A DNA stretch of 64,000 nt, taken from contig NZ_PPTG01000048.1 in the NCBI RefSeq assembly GCF_002954245.1, positions 186,001 to 250,000 on the forward strand, read 5' to 3'. Below, piece after piece: positions 25,025 through 32,290 of the stretch. Positions within the stretch are counted from its first letter, which is position 1. Every line of letters starts with the position of its first letter. The position numbers and the translations under genes are program-made. Under the pieces are notes generated by a model that made no database searches, was not told where the DNA came from, and saw only the letters and a program-made list of their open reading frames with translations. Origin of the DNA: Cryobacterium aureum (GTDB taxonomy: Bacteria > Actinomycetota > Actinomycetes > Actinomycetales > Microbacteriaceae).

Positions 25025-25736
25025 CGATTTTGGTGATACTGCTTGATCCCTGATCGGATTGGCCAATGACGCCGTAGGCCATTTCGAGCCCGGGATCGAC
25101 GACGATGCCGGGGAATGACGTGGGTAGGTCGAGCGCCACCGAGCGCACGCCGAACGCATCGTCGACGTGCACGCGGTTCGAATCCTGGCCTTCAGCGGCA
25201 ACGTCAAATGCGTCTCCGACGCTTGTGCCGTCAACCGAGGCGATGGCGAGGCCACCGGCTGTTGAGGCCGCCGTGGCTTGAACACTGAATGCGGGCAGGT
25301 ATTGGTTGGCTTCATCGGTGGACGGTCGCTCGCTTTGGTAACGGTTCACCACGATGTCGAACCCGCCCCACGACGTCCCATCCATCTCGGGGTAGTGATT
25401 CGAGCCATCCTGATGATGAGTGGCTTCTGGCTCACCGAGAAGGTCGATGGCGGCCGCGACGGCTTCGTCACCGTTCTCCAAATATCGGAGTGAGAGCAGC
25501 ACGTTTCCGCCGTCATCCACGACGTCGGTGGTCTCAGCTCCGATGAGGATGCGGGAGGGCTCTGCTGCCGCGGCCGCTGTTTTGGACGCTGCCGGTTCGG
25601 CGGTCGGTGGTGCTTGGGGTGATGCGGCGGAGCAGGCCGACAAAGTCCAGGCCAGAGCAAGCATGGCGATGACAGCAGACGATTTACGGATAAGAGCCCC
25701 CAGAACAGACGAGGTGAACAACTCCGCTTCACCCAC
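24993..25736 (-). CDS. Putative lipoprotein of unknown function
   Basis: A 247-residue protein with a signal peptide and lipobox LSAC near residue 34. An Ala/Pro/Thr linker precedes the mature domain, which contains LLGEPEATHHQDGSNHYPEM and SVDGTSVGDAF. The latter pattern recurs in actinobacterial lipoproteins that sense or bind small ligands, but I cannot name the family. The GTG start is chosen because TAGGGT ends 5 nt upstream; the frame continues further 5' across the divergent mpg gene and is not credible there. Confidence 0.75.
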   Translation of the reverse strand: MGEAELFTSSVLGALIRKSSAVIAMLALAWTLSACSAASPQAPPTAEPAASKTAAAAAEPSRILIGAETTDVVDDGGNVLLSLRYLENGDEAVAAAIDLLGEPEATHHQDGSNHYPEMDGTSWGGFDIVVNRYQSERPSTDEANQYLPAFSVQATAASTAGGLAIASVDGTSVGDAFDVAAEGQDSNRVHVDDAFGVRSVALDLPTSFPGIVVDPGLEMAYGVIGQSDQGSSSITKIVAPSFLFSQA

Positions 25737-25741
25737 GCGCC

Positions 25742-25747
25742 ACCCTA
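25742..25747 (-). promoter_or_regulatory. -10 element, leaderless type
   Basis: TAGGGT on the minus strand ends 5 nt before the lipoprotein GTG. It is back to back with the mpg promoter. Confidence 0.45.
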
Positions 25748-25765
25748 TCGTGCTTGTGACCCGCG

Positions 25766-25771
25766 TACACT
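25766..25771 (+). promoter_or_regulatory. -10 element of mpg, leaderless type
   Basis: TACACT ends 6 nt before the mpg GTG start. The adjacent GGA is too short to be a convincing ribosome site. Confidence 0.45.
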
Positions 25772-25777
25772 GTTGGA

Positions 25778-26419
25778 GTGAACGTGCTGAATGGATTTCA
25801 CCGTGCGGACCGGGCATTTTTTGCCCGTGAGGTGCTCGAACTCGCACCCGAAGTTCTCGGTTGCATCCTGCAACGCACGGATGACGCTGGCACTGTGGCC
25901 ATTCGACTAACCGAGGTCGAGGCCTATGCGGGTGAACGTGACCCCGGCGCACACTCCTATCGGGGTATGACGAATCGGAATAAGACCATGTTCGGCCCCG
26001 CCGGGCATCTCTACTGCTACTTCACGTACGGAATGCACCACGCGCTGAACCTCGTCGCCGGGCAACCAGGCCAGCCCTACGGTTGTCTCATCAGAGCAGG
26101 AGACGTGCTGCACGGAGCCGAGATCGCCCGCAGTCGTCGAGAAAGCAAGCCACGAAAGCTTCCCCTTCTCGATCGGAGTTTGGCGCGAGGTCCCGGTTGC
26201 CTTGCCCAAAGTCTTGGGGCAACCCTGGCTAACGATGGTGATGATCTTTTCGGCGGACAGTGGTCCTTTTTCGTCCCCGATGACGGGGTGGTCGTGCCGC
26301 ATCTGACCGGACCACGCGTGGGCGTCAGCGGGCCCGGCGGCAGTGCGACGAACTTCCCTTGGCGATTCTGGCTAGAGGATGAAGCGTCGGTTTCGGCCTA
26401 CAAACCGGGCCGCCCGTAA
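25778..26419 (+). CDS. mpg: 3-methyladenine DNA glycosylase, AAG/MPG family
   Basis: A 213-residue base-excision repair enzyme that removes alkylated purines from DNA. FFAREVLELAPEVLGCIL starts the fold, and TEVEAYAGERDPGAHSYRG contains the catalytic Glu and DNA-binding residues. MFGPAGHLYCYFTYGMHHAL is the family's Tyr-rich signature, and GPGCLAQSLG the Gly-rich loop. Length is normal for bacterial members. A second in-frame GTG two codons on is an alternative start. Confidence 0.93.
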   Translation: MNVLNGFHRADRAFFAREVLELAPEVLGCILQRTDDAGTVAIRLTEVEAYAGERDPGAHSYRGMTNRNKTMFGPAGHLYCYFTYGMHHALNLVAGQPGQPYGCLIRAGDVLHGAEIARSRRESKPRKLPLLDRSLARGPGCLAQSLGATLANDGDDLFGGQWSFFVPDDGVVVPHLTGPRVGVSGPGGSATNFPWRFWLEDEASVSAYKPGRP

Positions 26420-26432
26420 TCTGACCTGGCCG

Positions 26433-26903
26433 TCAGGTGAGCGAAAACATCAGGACGACCGTGGCAGCGACGGACACCGCGGCACGCGCGGAGTTCGCCG
26501 GGGACCAGCTCCGGTCGAAGGCCTGCCAGGCGGCCGACGCATCCGTCGATGCGGGGTCGACCCGCACGAGGGCGTTGTTCAATGGAACATTGCGTACCAC
26601 GGTGATTACGACGGCGGCCAGGGCGAGCACCGCTCCAACGATGCGCGTCGTTCCGTTCGGCGTTTCCGAAACGAGTTGCAGCACGATCACCGCAACGGAT
26701 GCCGCGGCGCCGCCAAAAAAGACTGTCATGAACGGCACCCGAACCGCGCTCACATTGATGCGTTGCATTGCGGACACTGCGGCCGCAGCGGGAAGCGTGC
26801 GAAAGGCGGGCAGGACCAAGAAGGAGAAGGCGAGGTAGACGCCTCCCGTCAGGCCTGCCCCTACTGCTGCCGCGATAGTCAGGGCGACTTCGACCGTGCT
26901 CAT
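26433..26903 (-). CDS. DUF1772 membrane protein
   Basis: A 156-residue protein with four hydrophobic spans. The first helix, AAAVGAGLTGGVYLAFSFLV, the motif RINVSAVRVPFM and the loop RNVPLNNAL are typical of DUF1772 (anthrone-oxygenase-like) proteins. Bacterial members have no established role. The ATG at 26903 starts the family region; an upstream extension is not supported. It converges with mpg, 13 bp apart. Confidence 0.85.
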   Translation of the reverse strand: MSTVEVALTIAAAVGAGLTGGVYLAFSFLVLPAFRTLPAAAAVSAMQRINVSAVRVPFMTVFFGGAAASVAVIVLQLVSETPNGTTRIVGAVLALAAVVITVVRNVPLNNALVRVDPASTDASAAWQAFDRSWSPANSARAAVSVAATVVLMFSLT

Positions 26904-27085
26904 CGGAGCCGACTTTCGAGGCGTGGTAAGCGGCGCGCGCCGGTACCTCTGGCGCGCGTGACGGCATCCGTTTTGGTCATCACCCCAGTAAACCGCACGC
27001 GGCCCCGCGATGAACGTTCGGCAGGTACGGACGGGCCATGAGCCTGGCATCGGGGCAATAAGATCAAGGGTCGAACGGGGCGAGC

Positions 27086-28558
27086 ATGCGTGTACTGCCG
27101 GGCAGGGTGCTGTCGGTCCTCACTGTGCCTGGCCTTCGTGCCCCCAGACGACCGTGGCCCTGGGCGACCGGAGTCGGCCTCGCCGCGGTAATCATCTCGC
27201 TGGCCGGGTCGTGGATCCCGTCGTACTGGAGCGACGAGGTCGCGACGCTGCGTGCAGCCCGACTGAGCTGGGGCGACCTGTTCGCCTTCCTCCAGCATAA
27301 GGATGCCGTGCACACGACCTACTACTCGGTCATGAAGCTGTGGATAGGCGTATTCGGGGAGTCAGAGCTGGCGACCAGGTCGCTCTCCGCACTGGCCGTC
27401 GGCGTTGCTGCGGCCGGATTGGTGGTTCTGGTCGCATCTCGAGACGTGCTCCGCACGGGCGTCGTGGCCGGCATCATTTTTTCAGTACTGCCGCGCACGA
27501 CGTACCTGGGCATCGAGTCGCGGTCATTCGCGTTGAGCGCCGCGGTCGCGGTCTGGGCCACGGTCATCCTGCTGATCGCGGCCCGGCGAAGAACCTGGCC
27601 CTGGTGGACGGCCTACGCCGCCGCCAGCGCAGTGGCAACTTACGTGTTCCTCGATTCTGTGCTGCTGCTCGCTGCGCACGGCCTCTTTTTGCTGCTGCGC
27701 CCTCGACTGCGGATGCTGTGGGTCGCCTGGCTGATCGCGGCCGGCGGCGCCGTGGTGGCGTGCATTCCCGTGATCGTCATCAGCGTGCAGCAGAAGGAGC
27801 AGATTGCCTGGCTGGCCGACCAGCCGGTCGTTAACGCCTGGACCATTCTGGTCGAGCCTGTCTTTGACAGTTCGTGGCTGGTGGCGGCGATGGCGTGGGT
27901 CGCCATTATTGTGCTGATCGTGCGACATCGGCCTCGCACCGACCTGGTTAGCCTCGGCGCGGCCTGGGCTGTCGTGCCGCCGATCCTGCTGCTGGCAGCG
28001 GATGCCGCGATCGGCCCGCTCTACGCTGCCCGTTACCTCTCATTTACCGTGCCCGGTGTGGCCATCCTGTTGGCGGTGGCCGTCACGCGCTGGCCGCGAA
28101 GAATCGTGATGTTGGCACTGATCGGCGCACTCGTTCTGGCTGGCCTGCCGACCTATCTGGGCCAACGCACACCGATCGCCAAGAACGGCGGCAGCGACCT
28201 CGCGCAGATTGCCGACTACATTCGTGCCGAGGCCGCGCGCGGCGATGCCATCTACCTGCAAGACACGGGAAGCGTGACCCTTCGCCCTCGTCAGGCGCTC
28301 TACGCCTACCCGGATGCCTTCCGTCACGTCGTCGACGTTGCGTTCGAAGCTCCATTCACCGCGACCGGCACCTTTTCCGACCAAACCACGGCCTTCGACC
28401 GGATTCAGCCGGAGCTGGCGGATGTCGATCGAATCTGGGTCGTGCTGGGGGGAGCATCCGTTTCTAACGCTGAGGCGGTACTGCAGCCCGCCGGATTTGC
28501 TGAGGTCAGCTCGCACGCCACGAATCGCTCCGTCATCGCCCTGTACGAGCGGCACTAG
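27086..28558 (+). CDS. Polytopic membrane glycosyltransferase, GT39/mannosyltransferase-like
   Basis: A 490-residue protein with about 10 membrane spans. After the first span, SYWSDEVATLRAARLSWGDL carries the Asp-Glu pair in the first extracytoplasmic loop, the catalytic signature of polyprenyl-phosphate-sugar dependent GT-C enzymes. A second block, HKDAVHTTYYSVMKLWIGVF, resembles actinobacterial mannosyltransferases. The C-terminal ~110 residues form an external domain. It probably adds a sugar to a cell-envelope or exported acceptor. TAAGAT (27059-27064) may be its -10. Confidence 0.85.
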   Translation: MRVLPGRVLSVLTVPGLRAPRRPWPWATGVGLAAVIISLAGSWIPSYWSDEVATLRAARLSWGDLFAFLQHKDAVHTTYYSVMKLWIGVFGESELATRSLSALAVGVAAAGLVVLVASRDVLRTGVVAGIIFSVLPRTTYLGIESRSFALSAAVAVWATVILLIAARRRTWPWWTAYAAASAVATYVFLDSVLLLAAHGLFLLLRPRLRMLWVAWLIAAGGAVVACIPVIVISVQQKEQIAWLADQPVVNAWTILVEPVFDSSWLVAAMAWVAIIVLIVRHRPRTDLVSLGAAWAVVPPILLLAADAAIGPLYAARYLSFTVPGVAILLAVAVTRWPRRIVMLALIGALVLAGLPTYLGQRTPIAKNGGSDLAQIADYIRAEAARGDAIYLQDTGSVTLRPRQALYAYPDAFRHVVDVAFEAPFTATGTFSDQTTAFDRIQPELADVDRIWVVLGGASVSNAEAVLQPAGFAEVSSHATNRSVIALYERH

Positions 28559-28567
28559 CGGCAGGGG

Positions 28568-29623
28568 CTACTTGGCGGCGAGCAGACGCTCGACGCGCGG
28601 CTTGACCTCGGTGGCCAGCAGGCTGAGAGACTCGAGCAGGTGTTCTTGGGGGAGCCCGCCGAAGTCGCCCTGCAGAAAATGGCGCATGTGGCCCAGGTGC
28701 CCGTGCAGGTCAACGATTCGCTGGGCGACCTCGTCGGGATCGCCGACGAAATAGGCGCTCGGCGCGTCGACCTGCGCGAGAAAATCGCGTCGCTCTGGCG
28801 CGGGCCAGCCGCGCAGCCGGCCCATCTCCACATTGAGCCTGACCCACCCCGGGTACATTCGGTCGATCGCTTCCTGCTTCGTGGGCGCGACCAGCCCCAG
28901 GGTAGCCACCGACACCTTGATGTTCTCGCCCGTGTGCCCGGCCTGCGCCGCCGACTGCCGGTACAGGTTTGCGAGCGGTGCGAACCGGTGCGGCTGCCCG
29001 CCGATGATGCCGTAGGAGAGGGGAAGGCCCAGGCGCCCGGCGCGAGCCGACGACGGTGCACTGCCGCCGGTGGCGATCCAGATGGGGAGCGACCCGGTTA
29101 CCGGACGTGGCACCACGGCCAGGTCGCCGATCGGCGAACGCGTGCGGCCCGACCAGGTCACGTGCTCGGTCGAGCTGTTGTTCAGCGTCAGCAGCAGGTC
29201 GAGCTTCTGCGCGTACAGCTCGTCGTAGTCGTTCAGGTCGTGCCCAAACAGCGGAAAGGTCTCGACCGAGGAGCCGCGGCCGGCGGTGATCTCGATGCGA
29301 CCGCCGCCGGAGATGGCGTCCGCGGTGGCGAACTGCTGGAACACCCGCACCGGGTCATCCGTTGAGATGATGCTGGCCGCGCTGCCGAGTGTGATCTGCG
29401 TCGTCGCGGCTGCGGCGGCCGCGATCAAGGCGCCGGGCGAGGACGCCGGCATCGACACGGTGTGGTGTTCCCCGACGCCGAAATAGTCGAGACCCACCCG
29501 GTCGGCGTGCACGATGGCGTCGAACAGGTTCTTGATCGCCTCCGCGGTGGAGCGCGGGCTGTCGTCTGGGCCCAGCTGAGTGTCGCCGAAGCTGTAGGCG
29601 CCGATTTGCAAGGTGTTCTCCAT
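28568..29623 (-). CDS. LLM-class flavin-dependent oxidoreductase
   Basis: A 351-residue luciferase-like monooxygenase-fold protein. The pattern DYFGVGEHHTVSMPASSP near residues 47-64 and GSAASIISTDDPVRVFQQFA are typical of the group that uses FMN or F420. EITAGRGSSVETFPLFG continues the TIM barrel. Substrate is unknown. It starts 8 nt after a gene for an F420-NADP+ oxidoreductase-like protein, so the pair may share cofactor chemistry. It converges with the glycosyltransferase gene at a 9-bp gap. Confidence 0.88.
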   Translation of the reverse strand: MENTLQIGAYSFGDTQLGPDDSPRSTAEAIKNLFDAIVHADRVGLDYFGVGEHHTVSMPASSPGALIAAAAAATTQITLGSAASIISTDDPVRVFQQFATADAISGGGRIEITAGRGSSVETFPLFGHDLNDYDELYAQKLDLLLTLNNSSTEHVTWSGRTRSPIGDLAVVPRPVTGSLPIWIATGGSAPSSARAGRLGLPLSYGIIGGQPHRFAPLANLYRQSAAQAGHTGENIKVSVATLGLVAPTKQEAIDRMYPGWVRLNVEMGRLRGWPAPERRDFLAQVDAPSAYFVGDPDEVAQRIVDLHGHLGHMRHFLQGDFGGLPQEHLLESLSLLATEVKPRVERLLAAK

Positions 29624-29631
29624 CTGGGGGG

Positions 29632-30294
29632 TTAGGCGGCGTCCGCGAGTGGGCGGGCCTTCTCGATCAGGGCGCGAAGCTGGTTCGCGGTGTGGCTTCC
29701 GGTGAAAATCTCGGTGGCCGGCTGAAAAGCGCGGCCGGCGGCGAGCGGTCCGGCATCGACGGCGTCGTAACCGAGGCGGTCGATGAAGTTCGTTACGAAC
29801 GCCTTCGCGGCGGCGTCATCACCGGCGAGGGCGAGGGCACGACGAGTCGGCATGCCGGCAGCTTTATCGTCTTCTTCGAGTTCGTGATACCCGATGTGAT
29901 TGAGCGATTTCACGACCCGGGCTCCCGGCAGAAAATCTTCGACGACCTCGCTCGTGGTGCGCGGATCGCTCTCGAAATCATCGAACACCCCGTCGACCGG
30001 TGCCCAGTAGTTCATCGCATCGATGACGATGCGGCCGGCCAGCGCGTGCGTGTTGAGCGTGCGGTACTTGTGCAGGGGAATGGCCAGCACCACCAGATCG
30101 GATGCTGCGGCCACGCTGGATTCCACCGCCACCGCTCCCGGGGTCACAATATCGACCAGCAGGGCGTTGTCGGCCGCGGGTTGGCTGGTCGCGATGCGCA
30201 CCCGATACCCGGCTTTGAGCGCCTGCCGGGCCAGCGCTGTACCCACCCGCCCGGCGCCCAGAATGCCGATGCTGGTGTCGTGGTGATTGCTCAT
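29632..30294 (-). CDS. NADP/F420-dependent oxidoreductase-like Rossmann protein
   Basis: A 220-residue protein of the NADPH-dependent F420 reductase-like family. The Rossmann motif GILGAGRVGTALARQALKAG is at residues 9-28. ASDLVVLAIPLHKYRTL and IDAMNYWAPVDG, the latter a variant of the DxxNP-type block, follow. The family includes F420H2:NADP+ oxidoreductases and metalloreductase-like relatives, so the electron partner is uncertain. GGGAG precedes the ATG. It is the first gene of an apparent two-gene operon with the LLM enzyme and diverges from a MarR-type regulator. Confidence 0.85.
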   Translation of the reverse strand: MSNHHDTSIGILGAGRVGTALARQALKAGYRVRIATSQPAADNALLVDIVTPGAVAVESSVAAASDLVVLAIPLHKYRTLNTHALAGRIVIDAMNYWAPVDGVFDDFESDPRTTSEVVEDFLPGARVVKSLNHIGYHELEEDDKAAGMPTRRALALAGDDAAAKAFVTNFIDRLGYDAVDAGPLAAGRAFQPATEIFTGSHTANQLRALIEKARPLADAA

Positions 30295-30371
30295 GCGCTG
30301 CTCCCGTCGAAATGTGCTGCTTTACAGATCATATGTCGCAAAGAATATCTATGCAACCGCATGGTTTGGGA

Positions 30372-30377
30372 TAGGAT
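30372..30377 (+). promoter_or_regulatory. -10 element of the MarR-type gene, leaderless type
   Basis: TAGGAT ends 7 nt before the ATG at 30385. Two other in-frame ATGs lie upstream of, or within, this element and are unlikely starts. Confidence 0.45.
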
Positions 30378-30384
30378 GGCTGGC

Positions 30385-30906
30385 ATGACTTCCGAATCGA
30401 TTCTGCCGGCCACCGTGCCGGGAGATCTGGGCTGGAACCTGGCGATGGTCCTCCGCGGTTATCAGCGACAGTTGGAGACAGCCGTCGACGGATTGCCCGG
30501 GGGAGTGCGCTGCTATCAGGTGCTGTCAACCGTCATTCACCGCGACCCGCCGTCCCAACAGGCGATCGGCGCGCATCTGGCCATCGACCGCACCGTGCTG
30601 ACCTACCTGCTCGATGGCATGGTCGACGCCGGGCTGGTGGAACGCATTCCCGACCCCACCGATCGACGGGCCCGAAAGATTCGCGCCACCGCCGAAGGGG
30701 CCAGCGTTCTCACCCGCTACGAGGCCCGCGTCGCCGCCGTGGAAGCAGGCATCCTCTCGGGAATACCAGCGGATGATGGCGGCCGGCTCGCCGCGCTCCT
30801 CGGCAGGCTGGCCACAAGCGTGCATCGCGCCGATCCAACGGCCAGTCCGTGCGAGGCCGTCGAGTCGCTCGGGCGCGCTGACGTTATCGCTTCACGACAT
30901 CAGTGA
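30385..30906 (+). CDS. MarR-family transcriptional regulator
   Basis: A 173-residue winged-helix regulator. The recognition region DPPSQQAIGAHLAIDRTVLT and the wing ERIPDPTDRRARKIRATAEG are standard MarR elements. It is divergent from the Rossmann/LLM operon across 90 bp, so it most likely represses that operon and itself in response to a small aromatic or electrophilic ligand. No perfect palindrome is evident in the shared intergenic region, although it is A+T-rich. The 3' end overlaps a decayed epimerase gene on the other strand. Confidence 0.88.
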   Translation: MTSESILPATVPGDLGWNLAMVLRGYQRQLETAVDGLPGGVRCYQVLSTVIHRDPPSQQAIGAHLAIDRTVLTYLLDGMVDAGLVERIPDPTDRRARKIRATAEGASVLTRYEARVAAVEAGILSGIPADDGGRLAALLGRLATSVHRADPTASPCEAVESLGRADVIASRHQ

Positions 30907-31053
30907 TTGCCGGGCCGAGATCGGTCCAGGTGAAGGTGTATCCCGCCTGCAGCAGGCGTTCCGGAGTCACCCAGCGGCTTTTCAGCGGACGAGTCGCTGT
31001 CCAATAAATCCGGCTGCCCCTGCTATTACCGCGCGTCCTCGAGTGTTTCCCAC
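30884..31053 (-). pseudogene. Collapsed epimerase gene (TIGR01777-like), internal deletion
   Basis: Two pieces of one gene lie side by side in different frames. The 5' piece reads GRAVIAGAAGFIGQRLV and then stops, the N-terminal Rossmann loop of an epimerase. The 3' piece reads RPLKSRWVTPERLLQAGYTF, then TWTDLGPAITDVV, which is the C-terminal DUF1731 end of TIGR01777-type sugar epimerases. The ~250 residues expected between them are missing, so an internal deletion joined both ends out of frame. Not functional. Confidence 0.7.
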
Positions 31054-31182
31054 GAGCCAAGCATACGAGGCGACAGAAAGACCGTGCTCGCCGCTGGGGT
31101 CGGCGTGACCGTTGTGCCTCGCAGTTTCCTCGAGCAGAGTGCATGAATGCAAAGTGTATTGAAACAGTGATGTCATGCTGCC

Positions 31183-31440
31183 ATGAGTTCACTTTTACAA
31201 ATTCGGAGCGTGCCCGATCAAGCGCGGCGAGCGCTGAAGGCCAGAGCCGCAGCTCAAGATGAGTCCCTCAACAGCTATCTTCTCGACCTCGTCTCCCGCG
31301 AGGTCGCTCGACCGACTGTCAGTGAGGTCCTCGATCGCGCGGCCCGTCGAACGCAACACGCGCAGGCGTCTGCGCTCGAGGTGCTCGCGACCGCACGAGC
31401 TGATCGCGCCGGCGAAGCGCTGCATCCGTCTGGCGCGTGA
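31183..31440 (+). CDS. vapB: VapB/FitA-type antitoxin
   Basis: An 85-residue protein. LLQIRSVPDQARRALKARAA near residues 4-23, followed by LNSYLLDLVSREV, is the ribbon-helix-helix domain that binds the operator. The Ala/Arg-rich C-terminal part would wrap the toxin. The stop overlaps the toxin start as GTGA, the normal coupling of vapBC. Because the toxin gene is frameshifted, the antitoxin may now be a solitary regulator. Confidence 0.85.
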   Translation: MSSLLQIRSVPDQARRALKARAAAQDESLNSYLLDLVSREVARPTVSEVLDRAARRTQHAQASALEVLATARADRAGEALHPSGA

Positions 31441-31824
31441 TCGTTGTCGATGCTGCCGCGGTGATTGATGCGTGGACCGCCGTCGCTGGTACCGATGGGC
31501 TACGCGCCCGCCTGGCGGCTGAAGAACTGCACGCACCGAGCCTGCTCGACTACGACATCGTCCCCCCTACGCGGCCTCACGCTGGCCGGGCACCTGAGCG
31601 CGGCCCGGGCGCAAGACTTGCTAGCTGACTTCGATGACTTACCGATTCGACGGTGGGCCTCGGCTGACCCGCTGCGCCGGCGGGCGTTCCAACTACGCGA
31701 CAACGTTTCGGCCTACGACGCTGCCTACGTTGCGTTGGCCGAAGCGCTGCGCTGCTCACTGCTATCCCGCGACGCCCGATTAGCCCGAAGCAGTGGGCAC
31801 ACCGTTCGCATTGAAGTGCACTAG
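31437..31824 (+). pseudogene. vapC: VapC PIN-domain toxin, frameshifted at a C6 tract
   Basis: The first frame gives a normal VapC start (IVVDAAAVIDAW, with catalytic Asp5) up to APSLLDYDIV. The fold continues in another frame with PLRGLTLAGHLSAARAQDLL, then YDAAYVALAEAL and LLSRDARLAR, which hold the other acidic residues. The shift falls at a run of six C at 31562-31567. A 2-nt loss or 1-nt gain explains it. It may be a true mutation, a phase-variable tract or a sequencing error. With the frame restored the product would be a ~128-residue RNase toxin of normal length. Confidence 0.8.
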
Positions 31825-31834
31825 CCGACGTTTT

Positions 31835-32257
31835 CTATGACGTTGGCTGGATGAGCCATTTGGAGCGCACCTGCACGTTGGCGTCCTCGTAGCCGAGGTG
31901 CTCGTAAAACCCCAGAACGGAGTCGTTGCCCCAACGCACCATTAGCTGAACCGTCACAACACCGTTCGTGCGCAGTCAGTTTTCTGCGGCAGTCATCATC
32001 CGTTTGCCGAACCCGGTTCCACGTGTGCTCTCGGCAACCGCACGGTAATATACCCACCAGCGATGGCCATCGTGGCCGACCACGACCGTGCCGATAAGCC
32101 GCTCGTCGTCGAACGCGCCGAGACCCGTGGAGGTGTCGTCGCCGAGGGCGCGCTGAGCGTCAAGCTCGGGTGAATTCCACGGTCGGGTGAGGCCGGCCTG
32201 GTGACAAAGAGCAGCCGCCGCGTCGATGTTGGCCGCGGTCAGATCGCGGATCGTCAT
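31835..32257 (-). pseudogene. GNAT acetyltransferase with in-frame TGA
   Basis: The 141-codon frame is broken by TGA at 31976-31978, between MMTAAEN and LRTNGVVTVQLMVR. Relatives typically have a Trp here (AAExWLR), so TGG to TGA fits. Upstream, STRGTGFGKRMM is the acetyl-CoA loop; downstream, NDSVLGFYEHLGYED is the C-terminal GNAT block. Everything else is intact. The truncated 93-residue product would lack the last part of the fold. Confidence 0.8.
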
Positions 32258-32290
32258 GTCATTAGTAGCGGTGCATTCGCTGTTCGACGG

